Origin: Pelagibacterium sp. 26DY04
GTDB taxonomy: Bacteria; Pseudomonadota; Alphaproteobacteria; Rhizobiales; Devosiaceae
Length of the DNA stretch: 64,000 nt
Assembly: GCF_031202305.1 (NCBI RefSeq)
Contig: NZ_CP101731.1
Location: 682,001-746,000, forward strand
Reading direction: 5' to 3'
Shown: positions 35,775-44,597 of the stretch, piece by piece
How positions within the stretch are numbered: the stretch's first letter is position 1
How the letters are laid out: the number at the start of each line of letters is the position of its first letter
The notes under the pieces: generated by a model
The model's input: the letters and a program-made list of their open reading frames with translations, nothing else
Told to the model about the DNA's origin: nothing
Database searches by the model: none
Position numbers and translations under genes: made by a program

Positions 35775-37274
35775 GTGAAGGCTACGGCGGTCGCCCACAA
35801 GAACTTTACGGTCAGCAAGATCGATGACCGGTTGTATGGGGCATTTCTTGAGCACCTGGGCCGGGCGATCTATACGGGCATATACGAGCCGGACCACCCC
35901 ACGGCCGATGCAAACGGCATGCGCGGTGATGTGATCGAACTGGTCAAGGAGCTCGACGTACCTGTAGTACGCTATCCAGGCGGTAACTTCGTTTCGGCCT
36001 ACAATTGGGAAGACGGCATTGGGCCCAAGCAAGATCGGCCGACCCGGCTGGACTTGGCCTGGCACACTGCCGAAAGCAATGAGGTCGGTATTCACGAGTT
36101 CGCAGAATGGTGCAAATCGGTGGGGACCGAGATGATGCTCGCGGTCAATCTCGGCTCACGCGGGCTCGATGCCGCGCGGAACTTCGTTGAATATGTCAAT
36201 CATCCCGGCGGCAGCTATTGGAGCGATCTGCGCAAGAAAAACGGGCAGGAGGAGCCTTGGAACGTCAAGCTCTGGTGCCTGGGCAACGAGATGGACGGCC
36301 CCTGGCAGATCGGCCACAAGGACGCCGAGGAATATGGCAAGCTCGCCGCCGAGACGGCAAAGGCGATCCGCGCCTTCGACAAATCGCTGGAGCTGGTGGT
36401 TTGTGGGTCGAGCCACTCCAACATGCCCACCTATCCCCAGTGGGAAGCGACGGTGCTCGAGCACACCTATGACGTGGTGGATTACATCTCGCTGCACATG
36501 TATTTCGCCAACCATGAGAAAAACGCAAGCAACTACCTGGCGCTAAACCAGAAGCTCGATGACTACATCGTTGCCGTCCAGGGCGCCATAAATTATGTCA
36601 AGGCCAAGAAGCGCTCGAAAAAGGATATTTATATTTCATTCGATGAATGGAATGTCTGGTATCATTCTCGCCAGCAGGACCGGAAAATTCTCGAAGGGCA
36701 GGAAGGGTGGCCGCACGCACCGGCACTTCTCGAGGATGTCTATAATTTCGAGGATGTTCTTCAGGTCGGTCTGATTCTCAATACGTTCATCCGTCGCTCG
36801 GACGTGGTGAAGATCGCGTGCATCGCGCAACTGGTGAACGTCATCGCTCCGATCATGACTGAAAAGGGCGGAGATGCCTGGCGGCAGACGATCTACTATC
36901 CCTATTACTTTGCCTCCCGCTTTGGACGCGGTACCGCACTCGACCTTTCGATCGACTGTCCGACCTATGACAGCGGCGTTGCCTATGCCGATGTGTCTGC
37001 CGTCCACAACCAAGAGGAGGGGGCTGTCACGGTGTTCGCGGTCAACCGGCATCCCGATGAGATGGTGGATTTTTCTGTGGAGCTTCAGGGTTTTGGCGAC
37101 ATGCGCGTCATCGACCATCAAGTGATGACCCATGGCGATCTTAATGCGGTCAACACCAGCGCTAAGCCGGACGAGGTGGCGCCGCGTAAAGGCGAAGGTG
37201 CCTCGGTTTCGGGCGATACGCTGTCCGTGTCGCTCCCGCCTTACTCCTATCAGATGGTCCGGCTGGGCCGGTAA
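35775..37274 (+). CDS. abfA: GH51 alpha-L-arabinofuranosidase
   Basis: 499-residue retaining glycosidase that releases terminal L-arabinofuranose from arabino-oligosaccharides. The acid/base Glu172 is in CLGNEMDGPW and the nucleophile Glu291 in ISFDEWNVWYH; both are in the expected GH51 contexts. VRYPGGNFVSAYNWEDGIGP is also characteristic. No signal peptide, so it acts in the cytoplasm on imported oligosaccharides. RBS GAGGGAGGGGG. It is flanked by the regulator and by a complete Dpp-type importer. Start ATG or GTG near 35775 gives the family N-terminus. Confidence 0.95.
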   Translation: MKATAVAHKNFTVSKIDDRLYGAFLEHLGRAIYTGIYEPDHPTADANGMRGDVIELVKELDVPVVRYPGGNFVSAYNWEDGIGPKQDRPTRLDLAWHTAESNEVGIHEFAEWCKSVGTEMMLAVNLGSRGLDAARNFVEYVNHPGGSYWSDLRKKNGQEEPWNVKLWCLGNEMDGPWQIGHKDAEEYGKLAAETAKAIRAFDKSLELVVCGSSHSNMPTYPQWEATVLEHTYDVVDYISLHMYFANHEKNASNYLALNQKLDDYIVAVQGAINYVKAKKRSKKDIYISFDEWNVWYHSRQQDRKILEGQEGWPHAPALLEDVYNFEDVLQVGLILNTFIRRSDVVKIACIAQLVNVIAPIMTEKGGDAWRQTIYYPYYFASRFGRGTALDLSIDCPTYDSGVAYADVSAVHNQEEGAVTVFAVNRHPDEMVDFSVELQGFGDMRVIDHQVMTHGDLNAVNTSAKPDEVAPRKGEGASVSGDTLSVSLPPYSYQMVRLGR

Positions 37275-37350
37275 GGCGTCCGCATGCCTACTCGGTGAGG
37301 ATCATTGGAGACTTGCCGGCCATCGCTCGCACCGGTCGGCAAAATGTTAG

Positions 37351-37416
37351 TATATCAATTAAGGCGATATATATCATATAATATGTTGACAGAAAGAAAC
37401 GCTGCGGTAGCATAAC
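37351..37416 (+). promoter_or_regulatory. Operator and promoter region before the ABC binding-protein gene
   Basis: TATATC (37351-37356), N9, GATATA (37366-37371) is the third copy of the local operator. TTGACA at 37386-37391 with a TAGCAT at 37408-37413 (16-bp spacer) is a candidate promoter. A perfect TATAAT at 37377-37382 is an alternative -10, but with no good -35. Operator placement differs from the GH51 promoter, where it covers the -10. Confidence 0.55.
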
Positions 37417-37468
37417 GAGGCAGGAGGAAGGGGCGTCGAGGGGCGCTCCATTAAATCGGGAGGAAAAG

Positions 37469-39370
37469 ATGAAGATGTGGAAGACGCTTCTGGCGTCTGT
37501 CGCTGTCGTTGCCATCATGGGCAGTGCATCGATAGCCCAGGATGCTCCGGCAGAACTGCCGCCGATCAACGAATTCCCACGCGAACAAACTCTGATCGTC
37601 CACAACCCGGAGCCGCCGTCCATCAGCCCGGACTGGTTTAATATCTGGGTGCCGGGGTACAGCGTTGCCAATGGTCTGCATCAGCTTGCCATGGATACGC
37701 TCTGGTATATCGATCCGGACGCGGGCCTGGACGGCGCGCTCTACAATTCCCTGGCCGCAGAGCCTTGGGAATATAACGAGGACTTCACGCAGATGACCGT
37801 GCGCCTGCGTGAAGGCATCTACTGGTCCGATGGCGTTGAATTCACGGCCGATGATGTTGTCTATACGGTGGAGACGCAGGCCGAAATGCCGGCCACCAAC
37901 TGGGGCGCCACTTTCGCCCAGCAGGTTGAGAGCGTCGAAGCGGTTGACGACTATACCGTACTGTTCAACCTCAAAGAGCCCAACTCGCGTTTCCATGCGA
38001 TCTTCTCGGTCCGCTGGAACGGCGCGTGGATCATGCCCAAGCATGTCTTTGAAGAGTTTGAAGATCCATCATCCTACGACTTCAATCCGCCCGTCAGCCT
38101 CGGTCCTTACACGCTGCACAGCCATGATCCGAACGGCGCGTGGTATATCTGGGAAAAGCGGGAGGATTGGGAGCGGACGACTGTTGCCCAGTATGGCGAA
38201 CCCGCACCCCAATATATCATCTATCGCTCCATTCCGGCGATAGACAGCCGGCTGATCGAAATGGTGAACGGCAATCTGGACATGATCCATGACCTGACGC
38301 CCGAAGCCATGTTCAGCCTCGTCGAGCAGGACGAGACGGCGCGCGGCTGGTTCCCCGGCTTCCCCTACGCCCATCCTGATCCCACGTTGCCGATGGTGAT
38401 CTTCAATCACAACAATGAGCTGTTCCAGGATCGCCGGGTGCGCTGGGCGCTGGCGTTGATGCTTGACGCGCGTCAGATCTCGATGGCCGCTTATCGCGGA
38501 GCGGCGACCCTTTCGGCCATTGCCATCCCGCCCACCGGAACCCATCCCGACGACTATCACGATCCGTTGCAGGAATGGTTGGTCGATTATGAACTCGATA
38601 CGGGCAGTTCGGTCATCAAACCCTATAACCCCGATATCGGAATCCAGGTCGCCGATATGGTGCGTCCGCAATTCGGCGATGCCGTGCCAACCGATGAAGA
38701 CGAGATTCGGCGGGCATTTGGTTACGGCTGGTGGGAGCAAAATCTCGACGCCGCTGCCGAACTGCTCGAGGACGCCGGATTCACCCGTCAGGGCAATGAC
38801 TGGTACACCCCCGATGGCGAGCGTTTCGCCTTCACCATCACGACCTTCGAAAGCGGGGTTATGAACCGCTTCGGCACCATGGCAGCCCAGCAATGGAGCC
38901 AGGCAGGCGTGGACGTGACCGCTCAGGTGACCCCGCAAATGTTCGCTCAGGACCTGCCGTTGGGCGACTTCGACGCGGCAACGGCGTGGTCGATCGAGAC
39001 CTGGGGCGGCGACCCCGACCTTTCGTTCTTCCTTGAGAGCTGGCATTCAAGCTATGTCGCGCCCGAAGGCGAGCGGCAGCCGCAGCGCAACTGGCAGCGC
39101 TGGCAGCATCCCGAACTTGACCGCATTATCGAGGAAATTCGCGTGACCCCGTTTGGGAGCGAGGAGAACCTCGAGCTCGGCCATGACTTCGTCCGGCTGA
39201 TGGTCGAGGAGATGCCGGTCATCCCGATGATGTCGTTCAACGTGTTCGCTGCCTATTCGGAAAGGTATTGGACCGGTTTTCCAACTGCAGAGGAAAACCC
39301 CTATGCCAATATCGTGACCAACTGGGCGAACTCACGCTACATCTTCACTCAGCTTGAGCCGGCCCAGTAG
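37469..39370 (+). CDS. ABC transporter substrate-binding protein, family 5 (Dpp/Opp type)
   Basis: 633-residue periplasmic protein with signal peptide MKMWKTLLASVAVVAIMG...SIAQ. Family-5 landmarks include MTVRLREGIYWSDGVEFTADDVVYT and a C-terminal VEEMPVIPMMSF. Family-5 proteins bind peptides, opines or oligosaccharides; the length and the aromatic content (many Trp) plus the GH51 neighbour suggest an oligosaccharide with arabinose. RBS GGGAGGAAAAG. It heads the operon of two permeases and two ATPases. Confidence 0.88.
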   Translation: MKMWKTLLASVAVVAIMGSASIAQDAPAELPPINEFPREQTLIVHNPEPPSISPDWFNIWVPGYSVANGLHQLAMDTLWYIDPDAGLDGALYNSLAAEPWEYNEDFTQMTVRLREGIYWSDGVEFTADDVVYTVETQAEMPATNWGATFAQQVESVEAVDDYTVLFNLKEPNSRFHAIFSVRWNGAWIMPKHVFEEFEDPSSYDFNPPVSLGPYTLHSHDPNGAWYIWEKREDWERTTVAQYGEPAPQYIIYRSIPAIDSRLIEMVNGNLDMIHDLTPEAMFSLVEQDETARGWFPGFPYAHPDPTLPMVIFNHNNELFQDRRVRWALALMLDARQISMAAYRGAATLSAIAIPPTGTHPDDYHDPLQEWLVDYELDTGSSVIKPYNPDIGIQVADMVRPQFGDAVPTDEDEIRRAFGYGWWEQNLDAAAELLEDAGFTRQGNDWYTPDGERFAFTITTFESGVMNRFGTMAAQQWSQAGVDVTAQVTPQMFAQDLPLGDFDAATAWSIETWGGDPDLSFFLESWHSSYVAPEGERQPQRNWQRWQHPELDRIIEEIRVTPFGSEENLELGHDFVRLMVEEMPVIPMMSFNVFAAYSERYWTGFPTAEENPYANIVTNWANSRYIFTQLEPAQ

Positions 39371-39392
39371 GCTCTCCTTCGAGCAAAACCAA

Positions 39393-39414
39393 GTGTCCGG
39401 CTTCGGCCGGACAC
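39393..39414 (+). other. Intercistronic hairpin with UUCG loop
   Basis: GTGTCCGGC-TTCG-GCCGGACAC, a perfect 9-bp stem with a TTCG tetraloop, 22 bp after the binding-protein stop. No T-run follows. It probably protects the upstream message and lets the binding protein be made in excess over the permeases. Confidence 0.75.
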
Positions 39415-39448
39415 CCCCGAACGAAGAGGGGAAGGCGTAGCGTCGACA

Positions 39449-40453
39449 ATGAAGGACTATCTGTTTTTCGCTTTTAAGCGGTTGTTGCAGTTAGCGGTCG
39501 TTATTTTCGCCGGTATTTCGGCTGCTTTTTTCATTACGCACCTCTCGCCTGTTTCTCCGGTCGAAACCATTATCGGTCGCGTCGCGGGACAATCGAACTT
39601 CAGTCCCGAAGCAATCCAGGCCCTACGCGAGACGCTGACGGAGCTTTTCGGGACCGATCGGCCGCTCCTCGAAAAGTATGTGAACTTCTGGTCGCGCTTC
39701 ATCGTCGGCGATCTCGGTCCATCCCTCATCGCGTTTCCCTCTCCGGCCATGCGCCTTGTCATGCTGGCGCTGCCCTGGACGGTGGGGCTCCTCGTCACCT
39801 CGATCGTGCTGTACTGGATCATCGGCAATTTGCTGGGTGGCTTGGCCGGTTATTACCAGAACAACAGGTTCCTCAAAGCCTTCGGCATCGTCGCCATGGG
39901 CATCCAACCCATACCTTATTATATCGTCGCCTTCTTGCTGGTGGTCATTTTCGGCTATCTGTGGCCGGTCATGCCGATCTCCGGCGGCTTTGCCATGAAT
40001 GTGCGGCCCGGCTTTACGCCCGAGTTCATTTTCTCAGTGCTCCATCATTCCATCCTGCCGGCCACCTCGTTGGTGATCGTCGGCCTGGGGATTTCATTTC
40101 TGGGGATGCGGGCGCTGGTCTCCAACATCATCACCGAGGATTATGTGACCTATGCCGAACTGGCCGGGGTCAAGACCCAAAGGGTGGTCTTTTCCTATGT
40201 GATCCGCAACGCGATGGTGCCCCAGCTCACCGGGCTGGCAATGGCGCTTGGGGGCATTTTCTCGGGAACGATCATCACCGAGCAGGTCTTCGCCTATCCG
40301 GGGTTGGGCACGTTGCTGGTTCGCGCAGTCAATGGCGGCGATACGACGCTGGTCCTCGCGGTCTCTTCGATTGCCGTCATCGCGGTCGCAAGCGCCATCT
40401 TCATCATCGATCTGCTGCACCCGCTGCTCGATCCACGCGTGAGGGCGAAATAG
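39449..40453 (+). CDS. ABC transporter permease, DppB type
   Basis: 334 residues with six membrane segments. It starts at MKDYLFFAFKRLLQLAVVIFAGISAAFFITHL and carries a coupling loop YAELAGVKTQRVVFSYVIRNAMVPQLTGLA, typical of the B-type permease. AAGGCGT and AGAGGGGAAGG lie before the start. It pairs with the C-type permease three bases downstream. Confidence 0.9.
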   Translation: MKDYLFFAFKRLLQLAVVIFAGISAAFFITHLSPVSPVETIIGRVAGQSNFSPEAIQALRETLTELFGTDRPLLEKYVNFWSRFIVGDLGPSLIAFPSPAMRLVMLALPWTVGLLVTSIVLYWIIGNLLGGLAGYYQNNRFLKAFGIVAMGIQPIPYYIVAFLLVVIFGYLWPVMPISGGFAMNVRPGFTPEFIFSVLHHSILPATSLVIVGLGISFLGMRALVSNIITEDYVTYAELAGVKTQRVVFSYVIRNAMVPQLTGLAMALGGIFSGTIITEQVFAYPGLGTLLVRAVNGGDTTLVLAVSSIAVIAVASAIFIIDLLHPLLDPRVRAK

Positions 40454-40456
40454 CCA

Positions 40457-41317
40457 ATGTTTGCGATCGTCAGGGACCTCGTCCGCTACAATATCGAATT
40501 CGCCATCGGCTGCATTCTTGTCGGCGGCATCGTGATCTTCGCGCTGGCCAGTTTTTTCTCGCCGGTCGATCCTGTGCTGATGTACGTCGTCATTCCCGAC
40601 CAGCCGCCCTCCGCCCAATACTGGTTTGGCACCAATTCACGCGGTCAGGACATGTTCTGGCAGCTCAGCTTCGCCTTCCGCAACACGCTGGCTTTCGGAT
40701 TGATAGTGGCCGTGCTCAGCCGCATCATCTCGATCACCGTGGGATTGCTGTCTGGCTATCTCGGTGGTTGGACCGACCGGGTGCTGATGTTTTTCAACGA
40801 CATCTTCGTTGCCCTGCCGATCTTCCCTATCCTGATCCTGTTCTATTTCGTGATGCGCTCGGAACTCGACTTATTCCGGCTCGCGCTGGTGATGGCGTGC
40901 TTCGGCTGGCCGTTCGACGCGCGGCTGATCCGCTCGGTCGCGCTCGGCCTGCGTCATCGCGAATTCACTCGCCATGCGGTGTTTTCGGGCATGAGCGCGC
41001 GCCGGATAATGTTCGAGGAACATTTGCCCTATGTCATGCCCATCGTCTTCGCCACCGCCATCGCCAACATGATCTGGTCGATCGGCATGGAAGTGACCCT
41101 CGCGGTGCTCGGCTTTACCAACGTCAACATACCCACCGTCGGCACTACGCTCTATTGGGCCAATAACCACTCGGCGATGGTGGTCGGGGTCTGGTGGTGG
41201 ATCCTTATCCCCGTGATCATGATCGTGATGCTGTTTATCGGCCTGTTCCTGCTCACGGTGTCCATGAACGAATACATCGATCCGCGTTCGCGCTTGCGGC
41301 GCATGGGGGGTGCATGA
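40457..41317 (+). CDS. ABC transporter permease, DppC type
   Basis: 286 residues, with the C-type features YWFGTNSRGQDMFWQLSFAFRNTL, a coupling loop EFTRHAVFSGMSARRIMFEEHLPYV and a final cytoplasmic tail. The stop overlaps the first ATPase start by 4 bp, so translation is coupled. Confidence 0.9.
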   Translation: MFAIVRDLVRYNIEFAIGCILVGGIVIFALASFFSPVDPVLMYVVIPDQPPSAQYWFGTNSRGQDMFWQLSFAFRNTLAFGLIVAVLSRIISITVGLLSGYLGGWTDRVLMFFNDIFVALPIFPILILFYFVMRSELDLFRLALVMACFGWPFDARLIRSVALGLRHREFTRHAVFSGMSARRIMFEEHLPYVMPIVFATAIANMIWSIGMEVTLAVLGFTNVNIPTVGTTLYWANNHSAMVVGVWWWILIPVIMIVMLFIGLFLLTVSMNEYIDPRSRLRRMGGA

Positions 41318-42357
41318 TGACCGCAACCGACGCCCTTGACGTGCTGACCGTGAAAGGCCTCAAGGCCTATTATCAGATGGGCTATTTCGGGGTCGAACGC
41401 GAAGTGCGCGCCGTGGACGACGTGACCCTCTCCATCCGCAAGAACGAGATCTACGGCATTGCCGGGGAAAGCTCATCGGGCAAGACAACGCTGATCAAGA
41501 CCTTCGCCGCCGCGATCCGGCCTCCGCTCAGGATAGTGGACGGGTCGATGACCTATCGTTTCGGCGATCTCGAGATCGACCCCTACAAGGCCAGCAGGGA
41601 AGAGATCGACGCGATCCGTTGGAAACACCTGTCCTATATCATGCAGGGCTCGATGAGCCTGCTCAACCCGGTGCGCCGGGTACATAAGACGTTCCGCGAC
41701 TTCGCTTTCCGCCCCATGGGGTTGCCGAGGCGAGAGTTCTGGGCTCGGGTCGAAGCCCATCTCCAGCGGCTGGGTCTATCGCCCGACGTGCTGTCCGCAT
41801 TTCCCCATCAGCTTTCGGGCGGAATGCGCCAGCGGGTGGTTATTGCGCTGGCGACCGTATGCCAGCCCGAATTCGTGATCGCCGACGAACCGACGACCGC
41901 GCTCGATGTCGTAGTGCAAAAGGACGTGCTGGCGATGATTCGCGACGTACAGCGCCAGATGCAGGCTTCGGTGGTTTTCGTGACCCACGACATGAGCGTA
42001 CATGCCAACATCGCCGATCGGATCGGGATCGTCTATGCTGGGCGACTGGTGGAGGAGGCGCCGACGCGGACAATCTTTACCGCCCCCAAACACCCCTATA
42101 CCGCCCATCTCGTGGCATCGCTCCCCAGGATTGGGGATACGGCACCCAAGGCCGCGCTGGAAGGGCGTCCGCCCAATCTGGCCGAGCCGCCGCAAGGGTG
42201 CCGCTTCCACCCAAGGTGCCCGCTCGCCATCGACAAGTGCAAGCAAGTGCCGCCTCTCGCCCCCGTAGGCCTTGATCATCGCGCCGCCTGCTGGCGCAGT
42301 GAGGATGTAAAGCCGCTCGTGCGCATCGGTACGCCGGTGGAGGAGGCCGTGCCATGA
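41314..42357 (+). CDS. ABC transporter ATPase, DppD type
   Basis: 347 residues. Walker A is GESSSGKTT, a variant with Ser for the usual Gly; signature LSGGMRQRVVIALA, Walker B FVIADEPTTALDV and H-loop VTHDMSVHA. The C-terminal extension has the oligopeptide-transporter cysteine motif GCRFHPRCPLAIDKCKQVPP, which can bind an iron-sulfur cluster in some relatives. Start ATG 41314 or 41317 within ATGATGA. Confidence 0.9.
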   Translation: MMTATDALDVLTVKGLKAYYQMGYFGVEREVRAVDDVTLSIRKNEIYGIAGESSSGKTTLIKTFAAAIRPPLRIVDGSMTYRFGDLEIDPYKASREEIDAIRWKHLSYIMQGSMSLLNPVRRVHKTFRDFAFRPMGLPRREFWARVEAHLQRLGLSPDVLSAFPHQLSGGMRQRVVIALATVCQPEFVIADEPTTALDVVVQKDVLAMIRDVQRQMQASVVFVTHDMSVHANIADRIGIVYAGRLVEEAPTRTIFTAPKHPYTAHLVASLPRIGDTAPKAALEGRPPNLAEPPQGCRFHPRCPLAIDKCKQVPPLAPVGLDHRAACWRSEDVKPLVRIGTPVEEAVP

Positions 42358-43265
42358 CAGCGCTGCTCGATGTCTCCAACGTCTCCAAGCGTTTCGTGAT
42401 GGGCGGGCCGCTCTCGCGCAATTCCATCGACGCTGTTGTGGATGCGAATTTCTCGCTTTCGGCCGATAGGGCGGAAATTTTCACGATCATTGGCGAGTCC
42501 GGTTCGGGCAAGACGACGCTCGCGCGAATGATTCTGGGGATCGAAAGCCCGACCAGTGGCGATATCCTGTTCGAGGGCAGGAGCGCGGCGGAGCGCCGGA
42601 GCCGGGCGGCACGGCTCGATTTCATGCGACGGGTGCAGCCGGTATTCCAGAACCCGTTCGAAACCTTCAACCCGCTCAAGCAGGTCGACCGCTATCTTCA
42701 GGCGAGTGCGCGCACGCTCCTCGGCGCGAGAACCCGGCCCGAGGTTGAAGCGGCAATGGATGCGGCGCTTCAGAAGGTGGGGTTGAGTCTCAGGGAAATC
42801 GCCGGACGTTATGCTCATGAGCTTTCCGGCGGGCAGCTTCAGAGGATCGCGATTGCTCGTGCGCTGATCTCCAATCCCTCGCTGCTGATTGCCGACGAGC
42901 CGGTATCGATGGTGGACGCCTCGCTGCGCATGTCGATCGTCAATCTCTTGCGCGACCTGCGCGATACGCTTGAGGTCTCGGTGATCTACATCACCCACGA
43001 TCTCGCCACGGCCTACTACATATCGGATCGGCTGGTGATCATGCAGAAGGGCTATGTGGTGGAGATGGGGCCTGCTCGACCGATACTGGATACGCCCGAA
43101 CATCCCTATTCGCGGCTTCTCAAGAGTTCGGTGCTCGCGATCGATGCGGCGACCGATAACGCAGATCTCCGGCCGGCCGACCGGAGCATCGCCGCAGCGG
43201 CCTGGGAGCGGGTAGGGGACGGCGTGCTGCAGCCGCGCGCGGATGGCCGGCTGGTGAGGGTTTAA
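42354..43265 (+). CDS. ABC transporter ATPase, DppF type
   Basis: 303 residues, overlapping the previous gene by 4 bp. Walker A GESGSGKTT, signature LSGGQLQRIAIARAL, Walker B LLIADEPVSMVDASL (Val-Asp in place of Leu-Asp) and H-loop ITHDLATAYYIS. The C-terminus lacks the cysteine motif and is short. Forms the ATPase heterodimer with the upstream gene. Confidence 0.9.
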   Translation: MTALLDVSNVSKRFVMGGPLSRNSIDAVVDANFSLSADRAEIFTIIGESGSGKTTLARMILGIESPTSGDILFEGRSAAERRSRAARLDFMRRVQPVFQNPFETFNPLKQVDRYLQASARTLLGARTRPEVEAAMDAALQKVGLSLREIAGRYAHELSGGQLQRIAIARALISNPSLLIADEPVSMVDASLRMSIVNLLRDLRDTLEVSVIYITHDLATAYYISDRLVIMQKGYVVEMGPARPILDTPEHPYSRLLKSSVLAIDAATDNADLRPADRSIAAAAWERVGDGVLQPRADGRLVRV

Positions 43266-43279
43266 GGTCGACGCCGGTT

Positions 43280-43304
43280 CCCGAAAGGACTCGCTTCTTT
43301 CGGG
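43280..43304 (+). terminator. Hairpin after the Dpp-type operon
   Basis: CCCGAAAG (43280-43287), 9-base loop, CTTTCGGG (43297-43304), 15 bp after the last stop codon. No T-run, so termination may need Rho. Confidence 0.5.
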
Positions 43305-43437
43305 TTCCCGCAGCAATCCGTGGCTTACCTGCTCAATGAGCCTCTCCCGCCTCGCCGCCAAAGCGCGCTTCTCGGCGCCGGGCCATTAAAGCTCCGAGCT
43401 TTGTTGCTTTGGTGATCGAGCCTTGCCATGGTGGTCG

Positions 43438-43453
43438 ATGAGATCGATCCAAA
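43438..43453. promoter_or_regulatory. Imperfect LacI-type operator before the lacI-like gene
   Basis: ATGAGATCGATCCAAA matches the perfect palindrome at 44547-44562 at 13 of 16 positions, including the whole GATCGATC core. Located 34 bp before the regulator start, it suggests autoregulation. Confidence 0.55.
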
Positions 43454-43487
43454 GGGGAGCGCGCAAGCGCCGGTTCTATAACCAACC

Positions 43488-44528
43488 ATGAGCAAGCAAA
43501 CTCGACGCATAGCCCGTCCCACGCTTATGGATGTGGCTCGGCACGCCGGCGTCTCGCGCGCGACCGCATCGCTGGTCGTGCGCAAGAGCCCGCTGGTGAG
43601 CCGGGAGACGCGGGCCAGCGTCGAGGCCGCAATGGCGGAGATCGGTTATGTCTACAATGCCGGTGCGGCAGGCATGCGGGCCGCGCGCAGCCGTACGATC
43701 GGCGTGATCATTCCCAACCTTTCCAATCCCTTCTTCGGCATCCTGCTCACCGGCATCGACCATGTGGTGGAAGGCGCCGGGCTGGCGACCTTCATCGCCC
43801 AATCCGCCGAGTCCCAGGAAAAGCAGGATGGTTTCGTCACCCGCATGCGCGAGCACGGAGTGGATGGTCTGATCGTTTGTCCCGCCGCGGGCACCAAGGC
43901 CGACTTCACCCAGAAGCTGCAGATGTGGGGCATGCCCGTGGTCGAAGTCCTGAGGACGGTCGGTGGAGAAGCCGATTACGTAGGGATGGACCAGTTCGGC
44001 GGCATGTACGGAGCGGTTTCGCGGCTGGTTGACCTTGGGCACGTGAGGATCGGGTTCGTCACCGCCAATCTCGATCATTCGGCCCGTGAAGAAAGGCTCA
44101 GCGCTTTCCGGGCCGCCATCGCGCGTTACCATGCGGTGGATGCGGTCGAGATGACAATCGAACCCACCCATGGGGAAGCAACGGCTCTGGCGCTGAGGAT
44201 GGCGCGGCAAAAGGGCGCCCCCTCCGCCTGGATATGCCACAATGACGTCATCGGGCTCGGCATGCATCGCGGCTTTTGCGAAGCCGGGCTGGTGCCCGGA
44301 CGCGACGTATCGCTGATCGGATATGACAATGTCGCGGAAACCGAGCTGGTGCGGCCGGCGCTGGCTTCGGTTGCAACCGAAGCGGTTGAGATCGGGCAAC
44401 TGGCAGCCAGCCAGTTGCTGCGCCGGATCGAAAACCCCGACGCGCCGCGCCAGCGGATGACGGTGCCCAGCCATTTCGTCGACCGGGGTTCGGTTGGACC
44501 CCGCGCGTTCGATCCCCTAGAGGGTTGA
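43488..44528 (+). CDS. LacI-family transcriptional regulator
   Basis: 346 residues. N-terminal helix-turn-helix TLMDVARHAGVSRATASLVV with hinge region YVYNAGAAGMRAARS, then a periplasmic-binding-protein-like ligand domain (TIGVIIPNLSNPFFGILLTG to the C-terminus). ATG 43488 has no strong ribosome binding site. Palindromes with the same GATCGATC core lie before this gene and before the following transporter operon, so it probably represses that operon. The ligand is unknown; LacI members usually bind sugars, yet the operon encodes a polar amino acid-type importer. Confidence 0.93.
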   Translation: MSKQTRRIARPTLMDVARHAGVSRATASLVVRKSPLVSRETRASVEAAMAEIGYVYNAGAAGMRAARSRTIGVIIPNLSNPFFGILLTGIDHVVEGAGLATFIAQSAESQEKQDGFVTRMREHGVDGLIVCPAAGTKADFTQKLQMWGMPVVEVLRTVGGEADYVGMDQFGGMYGAVSRLVDLGHVRIGFVTANLDHSAREERLSAFRAAIARYHAVDAVEMTIEPTHGEATALALRMARQKGAPSAWICHNDVIGLGMHRGFCEAGLVPGRDVSLIGYDNVAETELVRPALASVATEAVEIGQLAASQLLRRIENPDAPRQRMTVPSHFVDRGSVGPRAFDPLEG

Positions 44529-44546
44529 CTCGGTGGCTCGGCTATA

Positions 44547-44562
44547 TTTAGATCGATCTAAA
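44547..44562. promoter_or_regulatory. Perfect 16-bp palindromic operator
   Basis: TTTAGATCGATCTAAA, a perfect palindrome with the central CG typical of LacI-family operators, in the 69-bp gap between the regulator stop and the first permease gene. An upstream near-copy lies at 43438-43453. Confidence 0.75.
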
Positions 44563-44597
44563 CGACGGCAGGCAAGGGCCGCGGGAGGAACGGGCGC

